A stretch of 64,000 nt of DNA, taken from contig JAFSGE010000005.1 of assembly GCA_017434885.1 (NCBI GenBank), forward strand, positions 410,314 through 474,313. Direction: 5' to 3'. The translations under genes and the position numbers were made by a program. This document shows, one piece after another, positions 1 through 10,180 of this stretch. The notes below the pieces were generated by a model. The model had not been told where the DNA came from. It did no database searches and saw only the letters and a list, made by a program, of their open reading frames with translations. Every line of letters begins with the position of its first letter. The first letter of the stretch is position 1. This stretch comes from Lachnospiraceae bacterium (GTDB lineage: Bacteria > Bacillota > Clostridia > Lachnospirales > Lachnospiraceae).

Positions 1-977
<977 letters not shown>

Positions 978-998
978 CTAATTTACACTTTATTATTG

Positions 999-1027
999 AT
1001 TATAGAGACAAAAAAACCATAAATCAA
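999..1027 (-). promoter_or_regulatory. Sigma-A promoter of ftsH
   Basis: Read on the minus strand: TTGATT (-35, 1027-1022), 17-bp spacer, perfect TATAAT (-10, 1004-999). It lies 37 bp before the ftsH ATG, so a short leader is expected. Confidence 0.75.
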
Positions 1028-1139
1028 TACGCGATTTGTGAAAATCTTGTGTAATCTCTTAAAGTTTTATAAATATCTTTCACAAATCTTACTCTTCCCA
1101 TTCTCTCTTCGGAAGATTCCCCAACAGATATTTTTGTTT

Positions 1140-3878
1140 TTACATCTCTGTAGAAAGATAAATCACACCCAGCCAGTAATAGCCGTACAACTCTATTTCA
1201 TCTCCCATGATTTCATAAATGGCATCGGTAATTTCATAAAATTCATTATCATTCAGCTCATAGTCGGTACGAAGAGTTGCCTCACCGTCCTCTGCAAGCT
1301 GCTCTGCCAAAATTTCCGCCACCTCATGGGACGGGAAATAATTGTCCGTAATATGATAGTATTCATGCTCATCCGTCTCTCCGGTATAAGTGGGAATCAG
1401 CACATCCATCATGTAGTCCTCATCTTCCACCAAAATATCGTCACCCACATCCGAAGGCAGGTTCAGAAGAGCATTAAAGAAATATTCATTATCATTGTTG
1501 GTTACATCCACAATCTGCCACTCGTCATCAATTTTTACCTTGTTCCATGCATGAGCAAGATTACCGTCCAAAAATCCGGTTACCACGATGGTTTCCAGTC
1601 CCGCTTCCTCTGCCAGCAGACGGAATGCCGCCGCGTAACCTGCACAGACACATTTTCCGTCAATTAATGCACCATAAGCGGTAAAGGAATCATTAAATCT
1701 TTCATCAATATACATGAAATCATTTTCTTCTGCATTGGCAAGTGCTTCCTCATCATACACAATGGTATCGCACAAATACTGATTGATTGCCAGTTCCTTT
1801 TCCTGTTCCGTCATATCTTCGGAAATAATTTCGTCAATGACCTTGGAAACCGCACGCTTAATTGCCTTCTGCTTCTTTGCCTGGTCTTCCTCAGACTCTT
1901 CATATACAACCCTGACTGCTTTTCCGTTTTTGCTGATTTTGTAGCCTTTAATACCGAGAATCAACGGATTCTGATAATAGGCTTCCAAAAAGGCATCATC
2001 TACAAGGCTTGTATCTCTTGCCTCCGGGAACTCACTTAGATCAATTACTTTGTTACCGGCAAGCATATTGATTGCCAGATATTCAGACAATGCACTGTTT
2101 GCAAAAACAGTGGTTTCTACCTGCCGAAGTTCTCTGAGTGCTACCGCTTCTTCCAACTCACCGAATTTCAGTGAAGTCTCCAAGGACATGTCACCGGACT
2201 TAAAGCCCATCTTTTTCTCTTTATCTTCCAAATAGGCAATATCCTTTTCGAAATCCTCTGCATGATATCCCTTTTCTTCAGGCCCTACAATAGTAAACTC
2301 GTCAATAAAACTGGTACCTTCTATCCGGTAAGGGATGCAAAGACAACTCATGGTCTGGCTTTCCACATACTCTGCTGTTTCTTTATCAATCATAATGTAA
2401 AGCTTATCCTGTACATATGCTTTTTCTGTCTGATAATCAATCTGCTTGGTAGAGGTATAACCGTCACACATAGTAACATACTCATATGACGGTAAATCTT
2501 CTACATTTTCATAGTCACTGGCAAATCCGTTTTCCCGCTCTGTATTGTAAGCAATGCTATATGGAATCTTAGGAGCAATCTCAGATACATCATAAATATT
2601 ACTGACCATGGAGGTACCTTTCTCATTTACTGCCACCACGCAAATCCCAATATCTGTAACATCTCCGCCCCATTCTCTGGGATACACAAGTCCCGGTTCC
2701 CCATATCTCTCCAAATTATTTTCATAGGACCACTCATCCTTCCATTCATCCTCTGATATGGAAAAGGTACAGAAGTCACTATTTACGGAAAATCCGTGAT
2801 ATTCCGGATACTCTGTCACCCAGGATGTACTTTCTGTTGTGTCTATCACGAACATGGAGCCATTATTATATCCCTTCTCCTCTGACTTATTCACTCTGCA
2901 AAGGAAATACTCCGCAGCACCTTCCACTTCATTCCATGAAAATTCCACTCTGCCGTCATAGGTTACTGAATAGGTAAGTCTGGGAGTTTCCTCTATCTCC
3001 GCTTCAAAGGTGACAATACTTACTTCCGGCTGCTCAAGCAGTTCTCCGGTTTCCTTATCACGATAGGAAGCAAGATAAGCTGTTCCTAAATTTCCCCAAC
3101 TTTGTCCTGCACCCCTTCCGTGAAGATAAGTTTCATTGTGAGGATATTTTTCTACCGTCTTCACACTCAGCCCCGAAAGGCTGATCTGTCCCGGCACATT
3201 CCCGTCAGAGGGCTCCATAATAAAGGTTCCCGTCTGCGGATCAAAATCATACTTTACCCCCATTCTGTAAGTAAGCTCCGGATCTTGATACAAGGCAAAT
3301 ACCTCTGTCCATTTTTCAATCTGAAGGTCATCCACATCATACCCAAGCTGAAAGGTAATGGGCTCTGCTCTTCCCACATCTTCAATAGGGTCTGCATAAG
3401 TGTAATTGTACAAATTCTTTTCTGCATACTTTTCCTGCAGTCCTGCGGCAAGTTTGGTGGATGCCACGTACTCTCCGGTATCCAGAATTTCTTCCCCGCT
3501 CATTCCTTCTTCGCTCTCTTCCGAAGCTTCCTTGGTGTCAATCCCTGCAAGACCTTCATCGGAATCACTTCCTGTTTCAATACCATTTAACTCAGCGCCC
3601 GCACTTTCTGTCGTCTGTACATCCCCGGTGCCTTCGCCCACACTCACATTTGCCGGTTGCTCGCTTTCCGTCCCGTCACTTACCGTCTGCACACTATCAC
3701 CGCGAAGCATGTAACTATGTCCGTAAATGCTTCCTCCCACGATAGCACAAATAAGAAGCGCCGCCACAATCATTTTCGGGCGACGTTTTTTCCGGCGAAG
3801 GGATAGTGTCTCCTTCTGCTCTATAGTAAGCTGCTTTTTTTCAATAATAATCCGAATATAGTCATTCTCAAATCTCAT
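1140..3878 (-). CDS. Membrane-anchored transglutaminase-like protein
   Basis: A 912-residue protein with a basic cytoplasmic N-terminus (RRKKRR at about 28-33), one TM anchor (about 36-56), an acidic Ser/Glu linker, a long extracytoplasmic part and a C-terminal transglutaminase-like core. The core shows the papain-like triad: Cys745 in KCVCAGYA, His776 in LAHAWNKV and Asp791 in WQIVDVTNN. Such domains cleave or rearrange peptide bonds in secreted or cell-wall proteins; the substrate is unknown here. It follows the anti-sigma gene by 24 bp with an AGAGGG ribosome site and is the last gene of the sigma operon, so it is probably under the same control. The middle region (about 250-450) may hold Fn3-like beta domains, but I could not confirm that by eye. 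Confidence 0.8.
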   Translation of the reverse strand: MRFENDYIRIIIEKKQLTIEQKETLSLRRKKRRPKMIVAALLICAIVGGSIYGHSYMLRGDSVQTVSDGTESEQPANVSVGEGTGDVQTTESAGAELNGIETGSDSDEGLAGIDTKEASEESEEGMSGEEILDTGEYVASTKLAAGLQEKYAEKNLYNYTYADPIEDVGRAEPITFQLGYDVDDLQIEKWTEVFALYQDPELTYRMGVKYDFDPQTGTFIMEPSDGNVPGQISLSGLSVKTVEKYPHNETYLHGRGAGQSWGNLGTAYLASYRDKETGELLEQPEVSIVTFEAEIEETPRLTYSVTYDGRVEFSWNEVEGAAEYFLCRVNKSEEKGYNNGSMFVIDTTESTSWVTEYPEYHGFSVNSDFCTFSISEDEWKDEWSYENNLERYGEPGLVYPREWGGDVTDIGICVVAVNEKGTSMVSNIYDVSEIAPKIPYSIAYNTERENGFASDYENVEDLPSYEYVTMCDGYTSTKQIDYQTEKAYVQDKLYIMIDKETAEYVESQTMSCLCIPYRIEGTSFIDEFTIVGPEEKGYHAEDFEKDIAYLEDKEKKMGFKSGDMSLETSLKFGELEEAVALRELRQVETTVFANSALSEYLAINMLAGNKVIDLSEFPEARDTSLVDDAFLEAYYQNPLILGIKGYKISKNGKAVRVVYEESEEDQAKKQKAIKRAVSKVIDEIISEDMTEQEKELAINQYLCDTIVYDEEALANAEENDFMYIDERFNDSFTAYGALIDGKCVCAGYAAAFRLLAEEAGLETIVVTGFLDGNLAHAWNKVKIDDEWQIVDVTNNDNEYFFNALLNLPSDVGDDILVEDEDYMMDVLIPTYTGETDEHEYYHITDNYFPSHEVAEILAEQLAEDGEATLRTDYELNDNEFYEITDAIYEIMGDEIELYGYYWLGVIYLSTEM

Positions 3879-3902
3879 AATTCCCTCTTATCCCCGTCTT
3901 GT

Positions 3903-4478
3903 TTACCGGTTTTGTAATTCCCTTAAAAATTCCTCTTTGTCTGTTATCTTTGATGTAACCAAAAGACCGCTTTCTGCCTCCTGCAGGTATGCCTGATAAT
4001 ATCCGGTTGCCTCATCTGCAACAATCAATGCTTTTACACCGTTTATTTCACATTCTTCCCCGGTAGCAAAAGCTTCCGGCATTTCTGCCGCTGTTTCCTC
4101 TGTCAAAACGGCTTCTCCTTTTGCAATAGGCGCAATTTCAGGCTGTGTCTGTCCTGCAAGCTGTATTTGCAGTGCTTGTATTTGCGATTCCTGCACTTGT
4201 TCTTGCTGCATCTCCTGTGCTTGTACCCCTTGCCTCTGCGGCGTTTGCATCTCTTCTTTGTTTTCGCCCTTAAAAAAAGAGGTTGCCGCGGGATACACCA
4301 GTAAAACCAAAAGCACTGCTGCCGCCGCAAGCGTTAATGTACGAAAGGAATGAACTTTACTTTGCACATTGGACTGACGAAGACGACTTTCTTCTGCCTG
4401 CATGGCCTGCTTAGTCTTTTTCAGTAATTCAGTTGGAACATGTATCTGCGCTATTTCTCTCTGATACTGTTCTTTCAT
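3903..4478 (-). CDS. Putative anti-sigma factor, single-pass membrane protein
   Basis: A 191-residue protein starting with a short cytoplasmic helix region (MKEQYQREIAQIHVP), one TM segment at about residues 49-66, then a Gln-rich extracytoplasmic linker and a small C-terminal domain. Its start codon overlaps the stop of the upstream sigma gene (ATGA), which is the usual translational coupling of an ECF sigma factor and its membrane anti-sigma partner. No zinc-binding HxxxCxxC motif of the ZAS class is seen, so it would be a different anti-sigma type. The role rests on position, topology and size rather than on a recognised domain. Confidence 0.6.
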   Translation of the reverse strand: MKEQYQREIAQIHVPTELLKKTKQAMQAEESRLRQSNVQSKVHSFRTLTLAAAAVLLVLLVYPAATSFFKGENKEEMQTPQRQGVQAQEMQQEQVQESQIQALQIQLAGQTQPEIAPIAKGEAVLTEETAAEMPEAFATGEECEINGVKALIVADEATGYYQAYLQEAESGLLVTSKITDKEEFLRELQNR

Positions 4479-4990
4479 AAAATAATCTCTCCTTCTAACA
4501 GCGTTTTAAGCATTTCCCTTGCCCTGTGTAATTGGGATTTTACCGTACTTTCTTTCTGCCCCGTTGCCGCGGCAATCTGTGCCACCGACAGCTCTTCAAA
4601 GTAAAACAAATGTATCGCCACGCGGTATTTCTCCGGCAGCTTTTTTACAGCCCGAAACAGTATCTCTCCGTTTTCCGCTGCTTCATAACCGGCATCCTCC
4701 ACCCATGCTTCCTCCCGGATGCTCTCCGCATCTTCCAAAAGGGAAACATTTTTATTCCAGTACCTTGTAAAATGCTTTTTGGAACAGTTGGTGGTAACTC
4801 TGATCAGCCACGCTTTCACATGCTCCCAGTCCTGCAATTTATGAATATGCTTTACCAGACGCACAAACACTTCCTGAAAAATATCGTCTGCGTCTGTTCT
4901 ATTTTTTACCTGAAGGAGAGCCAGCCGGTAAACCATATCGGCATACCGGTCTATTACCTCCTCCGGTGTTATCCTTACGTTTTCCTCTTT
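4475..4990 (-). CDS. ECF-type RNA polymerase sigma factor
   Basis: A 171-residue sigma-70 family protein of the short ECF kind. Region 2 is visible in the N-terminal half (DADDIFQEVFVRL and the following VKAWLIRVTTNCSKKHF), and region 4 is at the end (LPEKYRVAIHLFYFEELSVAQIA with a helix-turn-helix up to KSQLHRAREML). The open frame extends 20 codons upstream, but the ATG at 4990 is preferred because GAGGAA stands six bases ahead of it. The gene overlaps the anti-sigma gene by 4 bp. A TATAAT box at 5031-5036 (minus strand) could drive it, but the -35 is poor. Targets probably include the lipoprotein genes upstream, which have an ECF-like promoter. Confidence 0.9.
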   Translation of the reverse strand, partial: KEENVRITPEEVIDRYADMVYRLALLQVKNRTDADDIFQEVFVRLVKHIHKLQDWEHVKAWLIRVTTNCSKKHFTRYWNKNVSLLEDAESIREEAWVEDAGYEAAENGEILFRAVKKLPEKYRVAIHLFYFEELSVAQIAAATGQKESTVKSQLHRAREMLKTLLEGEIIL

Positions 4991-5075
4991 CATTTCCGTT
5001 TCCTCGCATGGTATCATAAAACCTCTTTTATTATACCTTACGGGAAACATCTTTGCATTATTTTTCCTAATGCTT

Positions 5076-6473
5076 TTACCACTCTTTTATCTGGCCTGTT
5101 GCGAGAATACCGTCCATTACGATAAAGGCATCGTCAATGGCATCTTCCATCTGGAATGCCTGCATAGTGAAAACCTCATATTCACCAATAATCACATACA
5201 CAACACCTTCCGCTGATGTAATCCCTGAATCAATTCTGTATTCCAGCTTCAATGCCTCTCCCAAATTTGTCTCGCAGATTTCTTCGGAGTAGCTTGTAAC
5301 AGCAGTTCCTAAACCTTCTTCGATATCTTCTTTGCTATACTCATCAAGGGCATCATACAAATCCATATCTTCGTCATAATCCAAGTACTCTTCGTAAACA
5401 GTAATCATACAACCTGCATAATCGGCATCACCGCCCGGTGCATATACTTTCGTTTCAAAATCTGAGGCTTCTGTATCCTCCTGCCAGCTCATGGGAAGTT
5501 CAAACATAAAACTTCCTGTTGAATAGAAGTTCTCTCTTCCGTTTTCTTCATAGTAACTGCTCTTTTCTTCCGCCCGTTCTTCATCCCAGTTAATTTCAAA
5601 CTGATAAAATGCTTCCAGTTCTTCAAGCAGTTCCTCCGTCTTTTCCGTTACACTTTCTGAATTGATTTCCACTGATACCAGTACTGTTTCCCCACCTTCC
5701 AGTTCTGTCAGATAATAGGTGCAGAAGGTACTGTTATAGGTCTCGTCCCAACTGTCATACCGGCAATACTCCACAGTACATTTCACCGCATTCTTTCCCA
5801 GCTTTTGTACCTCACTGATATCCAAATCCTTGTAATCCGTGGTGTAAAACGGGTCATAATTACTTGCTACGTATTCTTCCAGATTTTCTGCCAGAGTATA
5901 ATCATCCGCATCATATCTCAGATATGGGTCAAGCTCCACATGAAAGTAAATTCCCATACAGCTTGCGTAAGCATAGTTTCCGCTTGCCATCACATAATCG
6001 TCATCCGGCATATATACTGTAATGGTTTTTCTCTCACGCTTTCCTGTCTCTTCATTTTCTTTGGAATCAGTCATGAGAATTTCTTCATAAAGGTGCTCAA
6101 AGCCCTCATAACCTTCTACATCATCTCCGCCAAGTACAGGCGCAGATGACTTCTTCTTTCTTGACTTAGACTTTGATTCGGAATCGGACTCTTCATCCTT
6201 CTTCTCATCTTCGTCATCCTCATCGCTGTCTCTGTCTGCCTTACGGGATTTTCTCTTGCTGTTGCTCTTTTCCTCATCCGATTCATCATCTTCGTCGTCT
6301 TTATTCCGGTCTGCTTTACGGTTGCTTTTCTTTTCGTCTTCCTCTTCATCCTCATCTTCATCTTTTGACTCGACCTTAGCGGATGTCTCCTTTGCATCTC
6401 CAAAGCTGCACCCCGGAAGTGCTGCCAGCAAAAATCCCAGAAGCATACACAATACAATTTTCTTCTTCATCAT
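5076..6473 (-). CDS. Lipoprotein with charged low-complexity linker
   Basis: A 465-residue secreted lipoprotein: N-terminal MMKKKI, hydrophobic core, lipobox LPGC near residue 22. Residues about 30-115 are a run of Asp/Glu/Lys/Ser/Arg that probably forms a flexible spacer in the wall. After it come two acidic, aromatic-rich domains (about 125-290 and 300-465) with no family I recognise. The frame opens at a TTG, but ATG at 6473 follows GAGAGGATTG and is chosen. It starts 18 bp after the 857-residue lipoprotein gene, so the two are co-transcribed. The sigma gene follows 85 bp downstream. Confidence 0.7.
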   Translation of the reverse strand: MMKKKIVLCMLLGFLLAALPGCSFGDAKETSAKVESKDEDEDEEEDEKKSNRKADRNKDDEDDESDEEKSNSKRKSRKADRDSDEDDEDEKKDEESDSESKSKSRKKKSSAPVLGGDDVEGYEGFEHLYEEILMTDSKENEETGKRERKTITVYMPDDDYVMASGNYAYASCMGIYFHVELDPYLRYDADDYTLAENLEEYVASNYDPFYTTDYKDLDISEVQKLGKNAVKCTVEYCRYDSWDETYNSTFCTYYLTELEGGETVLVSVEINSESVTEKTEELLEELEAFYQFEINWDEERAEEKSSYYEENGRENFYSTGSFMFELPMSWQEDTEASDFETKVYAPGGDADYAGCMITVYEEYLDYDEDMDLYDALDEYSKEDIEEGLGTAVTSYSEEICETNLGEALKLEYRIDSGITSAEGVVYVIIGEYEVFTMQAFQMEDAIDDAFIVMDGILATGQIKEW

Positions 6474-6491
6474 CAATCCTCTCGCCTATTT

Positions 6492-9065
6492 TTACCAGCA
6501 CTTTTCAAGCTTCATATCCCAGTCAAGGGTATAAGGCCCGTCTTTCTTCTCTTTCAGCATTTCATAGTACTCGTATCGTTCCATGGTAGGTGAATCGTCT
6601 GTCATCATAAGGTCTCCCTGCCAGAACATATAACCTGCCATGTAAGAATCCACCATTTCCTCCCATGAGGAAAACTTTTTCTGCAAAATCAGAGAGTTTT
6701 TAAGAGATGCATCCATCGCCTCTTCATAGGTCATATATCCGCTGAGATAAAAGTCCGCATACAACTGATTGGCTCTGCATAAATCCCATGCTATGATGTA
6801 ATCTTCGTCATATCCTTCCGTATAAAATGAATAGGCAATAACGTAACGTGTGAAATCATCTTCTTCTGACAACTGCTCTAAAATAGCCTCGGAAAATTCA
6901 TCATAATTCATGTCCAGACAACCCATGTCATCCAGTTCTTCGATGCACTCTGCAAATGTGGCCCTGTGCCCTTCTTCCTCAAGCCACTTGACCTTTTCCA
7001 TAGCAGTCTCTTCGTCGTATACACTCCAGCTGCTTACCAAAAGCGCCTGCTCCAGTTCTTTATTTTCCTCTGTGGGCTCAAGACCTCCTACCAGTCTCCA
7101 GTCCCAACCGTTGCTGTAGGTTAAAGGAGCATAGGTTGCATTAAACCAGAGAATAGTTTCGGGCAATTCTTCCACCTGAGCACTTTCACTGACTTCACCG
7201 CCCATCAGCTCTGCAACGGTAATTCTGTTATCGGAGCCCGCTTTCGGCTTTTCTGCATTTTCATTATAGCTTTCCGACAAATCAACGCCGTATGCTGTCT
7301 CCAGTTCTTCCAAAAGAACATTGGTATAATCGTCATATTCATCTTCTTCCAATGTAATTTCAAACAGGAACAGTCTCTTATCACTCAGCTCAATATATCC
7401 ATTCACCCTTGTCTTGTTCACATATTCTTCGGTTACGGAATCTTTTTCCTCGTATGTCAATACGATATACAATGCTTCTTCAAATCCGTCTATGGACATC
7501 ATTTCACTGATGGTAACATTGCGACAGTCTTCATCTTCTTTTCTGCTCTTATAAATTACATCCTTATCTGTTTTGGTATGAGACATCAGATTACCAATTG
7601 TCTGCTGGAATCTGCCGGAAATACCCACGCCATGCATATGAGAACGGAAGGTATCTTCGGATACACTTGTCATCCAACCCATAGGCACCAAAACCGGCAT
7701 TGATACTTCACCGCTCTCATGGGTAAGAGTTGCCTCTCCAAGGTACTGGTAATCCTTCACTTTTTCAAGTATCTGATCACCTTCGATAGGCTCATAAACA
7801 TCCTGTTCATCGGCAATACGCTGGGCATCATCCTCTGCATAGCTTCCTTCCACGTTAAGGTCATCAGAATCAAGACCATAGCACATAGCCAGTTCTTCTA
7901 CAATGGGAGATGTCATCTCGTCCGCATATGCTTCCTCAATCTCCAACTCCCAAACTACCCCGGCACCTTTCTTTTGCATATCCAGATAAGTAATCCTGCT
8001 TACCTGAAAAAGCGTTCCGTAATAGTCCTCTTTCATACCTGTCATAATGATATATCTGTCATCACCGTTCTCTTCCATGTCACCTACTGTTACATCCGAG
8101 TAACCGGAATCGGCATTTTCCCACGCTTCTATGGAATAATCTACAGTACTTTGCATGTATTCATACATAAAGGAATCACCGCCGGCATTAATGGCCGATG
8201 AAAAATACGATAACCCATGGTCGTAATAATATGCAAATCCGTCTTCATAGTCTGCACCTACCGGAACATACGCGTCATACTCTGACTTATCTCCGTAAAA
8301 ATCTTCAATGGTAATCATCTCAGTATATTCAAGGTCATCCGGAGAAATTTTCTTTTTAGTCTTTTTCTCCTTGTCGTCATCGTCTTCGTCTTTACCTTCT
8401 TTATCGTCTTTGTCATCATCATCGACATCATCAGAATCCTCAGACTTTTCCTTACCATCATACTCACACAAATCATTTACAATGTCATACACTACCGTAA
8501 CATAGGAAACATCATCATCCTCTTCCAGTTCTCCAATATCTGAAACTTCTGAATATTCAATGGATTTTAAGATTTCCAGAACCTCTTCTTTTGTCTCCAG
8601 TTTTTCATCCTGCTCAGCCACTACTTCACCGATTGCAATAATCATCAAATCATCTTCGGCCTTTTTATAGTATGTATAAATGGTTTCAGAGTCTCTCTTA
8701 CTATCGATGTAATCCTCATAGTAAAACCATCCTTCTTCGTCCCATTCATCCACTTCATCAATATCTTCCACTTCATATTCCATTTCAAACATTCCCACGA
8801 TATCATCATGAAAATCTTCAATCATGTCTTCGTCTGTTTCGGCAAGCATGATAATCACATCATCATCTCCCTCATACAGACAAATTACCGGATAGGGGTC
8901 TGCATCCTGATAAGCAATCTCCCAGTTTTCGGTATCATAAATCACCGAAATATTTCCGCCTTCATAGGTCGGCTTCTTGGCACAGCCGGTAGCTGCAAGC
9001 GCAAGCATGATTACCATACAAATCATTGTCACGCTTCTTTTTTTCCATGCCCTCATAAACCTCAT
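6492..9065 (-). CDS. Large acidic lipoprotein
   Basis: An 857-residue lipoprotein with a basic start (MRFMRAWKKR), hydrophobic core and lipobox ATGC near residue 28. The mature protein is strongly acidic. A run of Asp/Glu/Lys at about 200-245 separates a first domain from a long C-terminal part; there are no recognised catalytic motifs. It is the first gene after the ECF-like promoter at 9125-9158 and is followed closely by a second lipoprotein with the same kind of charged spacer. The common spacer and the neighbourhood suggest that both work at the cell surface as part of the sigma-factor regulon. Function unknown. Confidence 0.7.
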   Translation of the reverse strand: MRFMRAWKKRSVTMICMVIMLALAATGCAKKPTYEGGNISVIYDTENWEIAYQDADPYPVICLYEGDDDVIIMLAETDEDMIEDFHDDIVGMFEMEYEVEDIDEVDEWDEEGWFYYEDYIDSKRDSETIYTYYKKAEDDLMIIAIGEVVAEQDEKLETKEEVLEILKSIEYSEVSDIGELEEDDDVSYVTVVYDIVNDLCEYDGKEKSEDSDDVDDDDKDDKEGKDEDDDDKEKKTKKKISPDDLEYTEMITIEDFYGDKSEYDAYVPVGADYEDGFAYYYDHGLSYFSSAINAGGDSFMYEYMQSTVDYSIEAWENADSGYSDVTVGDMEENGDDRYIIMTGMKEDYYGTLFQVSRITYLDMQKKGAGVVWELEIEEAYADEMTSPIVEELAMCYGLDSDDLNVEGSYAEDDAQRIADEQDVYEPIEGDQILEKVKDYQYLGEATLTHESGEVSMPVLVPMGWMTSVSEDTFRSHMHGVGISGRFQQTIGNLMSHTKTDKDVIYKSRKEDEDCRNVTISEMMSIDGFEEALYIVLTYEEKDSVTEEYVNKTRVNGYIELSDKRLFLFEITLEEDEYDDYTNVLLEELETAYGVDLSESYNENAEKPKAGSDNRITVAELMGGEVSESAQVEELPETILWFNATYAPLTYSNGWDWRLVGGLEPTEENKELEQALLVSSWSVYDEETAMEKVKWLEEEGHRATFAECIEELDDMGCLDMNYDEFSEAILEQLSEEDDFTRYVIAYSFYTEGYDEDYIIAWDLCRANQLYADFYLSGYMTYEEAMDASLKNSLILQKKFSSWEEMVDSYMAGYMFWQGDLMMTDDSPTMERYEYYEMLKEKKDGPYTLDWDMKLEKCW

Positions 9066-9124
9066 TTTCCTCTTCCTCCTTTATTCACATGCCGTTTTCA
9101 CGGTCTTTTTTTCTTTACCGTACA

Positions 9125-9158
9125 CTTATAACACCCACCGGTAATACAAAAGGTTGCA
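9125..9158 (-). promoter_or_regulatory. ECF-sigma-like promoter of the lipoprotein operon
   Basis: On the minus strand TGCAACCTTTT (9158-9148), 13 bp, then GTGTTATAAG (9134-9125). The AAC core followed by a T-run in the -35 element resembles ECF promoters of Firmicutes. No sigma-A pair with good spacing is present between 9066 and 9217. The link to the sigma gene at 4475-4990 is inference. Confidence 0.45.
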
Positions 9159-9217
9159 AAAAATTTCAAAAAATCCGATGCGGTATTTTTCCGCACCGGA
9201 TTTTGCTCTTTCAGCTC

Positions 9218-10162
9218 TTACATTCTCGCGCTGTCTACATTCTCTTTAAACCACTGATAAGCAAGCTCTACGCCTTCTTCCAAATCTACCTTGTGCTGCC
9301 AGCCAAGACCATGCAGTTTATCTACATTGGTCAGCTTTCTGGGTGTTCCGTCAGGCATATCTTTATTCCAGATAATATCTCCTTCATATCCTACCACACG
9401 CTGTACCGTTTCCGCAAGTTCTTTAATGGTCACTTCCTTGCCGGTACCGATATTCACATGCTGCTCACCGCTGTAATTTTCTAAAAGGAACACACAGGCA
9501 TCTGCCATGTCATCCACGTAAAGGAATTCACGAAGAGGTGTTCCTGTTCCCCAAAGTTCTACACTGGGTGCGCCGGATACCTTGGCTTCATGGAACTTAC
9601 GAATCATTGCCGGCATTACATGGGAGCCGGATAAATCATAATTGTCATGCGGACCATACAAATTGGTAGGCATACAGCTGATGAAATCGTCCCCATACTG
9701 TCTCTTATAAAACTTACACATTTCCAGACCTGCAATTTTGGCAATGGCATACGCCTCATTTGTTTCTTCCAAAGGTCCTGTCAGCAAAGCATCTTCAGGA
9801 ATGGGCTGGGGTGCCATTCTGGGATAAATACAGGTACTTCCCAGGAATAACAGCTTTTTCACCTTATACTGATGACAACAGTCAATCACATTACACTGAA
9901 TCTGCATATTTTCGTAAGCAAACTCTGCAGGGGCTGTGTTGTTGGCATTGATGCCGCCTACCTTTGCCGCCGCAAGTACTACCACGTCAGGTCTTTCTTT
10001 CTCAAAAAATTCACGAACCGCCGCCTGATTGGTGAGGTCAAGCTCCTTATGGGTTCTGCCGATTACATTTTCATAACCTTTTGCCTTTAAATTTCTTACA
10101 ATCGCACTTCCCACAAGACCTCTGTGTCCCGCAACATAAATCTTATCACTCTTACTTAACAT
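9218..10162 (-). CDS. fcl: GDP-L-fucose synthase
   Basis: Bifunctional epimerase/reductase that turns GDP-4-keto-6-deoxymannose into GDP-L-fucose with NADPH. The 314-residue protein has the Rossmann glycine motif [11 protein letters not shown] near the start, the SDR triad region (GSTCIYP near 107 and YAIAKIAG near 137) and the family segment [12 protein letters not shown]. Length fits the family. It lies 18 bp downstream of the membrane-protein gene, which follows gmd, so all three form one operon for making and probably using GDP-fucose in surface glycans. RBS GGAGG precedes the ATG. Confidence 0.95.
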   Translation of the reverse strand: MLSKSDKIYVAGHRGLVGSAIVRNLKAKGYENVIGRTHKELDLTNQAAVREFFEKERPDVVVLAAAKVGGINANNTAPAEFAYENMQIQCNVIDCCHQYKVKKLLFLGSTCIYPRMAPQPIPEDALLTGPLEETNEAYAIAKIAGLEMCKFYKRQYGDDFISCMPTNLYGPHDNYDLSGSHVMPAMIRKFHEAKVSGAPSVELWGTGTPLREFLYVDDMADACVFLLENYSGEQHVNIGTGKEVTIKELAETVQRVVGYEGDIIWNKDMPDGTPRKLTNVDKLHGLGWQHKVDLEEGVELAYQWFKENVDSARM

Positions 10163-10180
10163 CTCTCTATCCTCCTATTC

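Noticed and set aside
1038-1667. 209-residue plus-strand ORF opposite the transglutaminase gene
   Set aside because: Antisense to a clear gene with catalytic motifs; composition (many Ile/His/Phe) is that of a reverse reading; no RBS.
6173-6589. Serine- and histidine-rich plus-strand ORFs opposite the lipoprotein spacers
   Set aside because: They mirror Asp/Glu/Lys codons of the minus-strand lipoproteins, have no ribosome sites and low-complexity composition.
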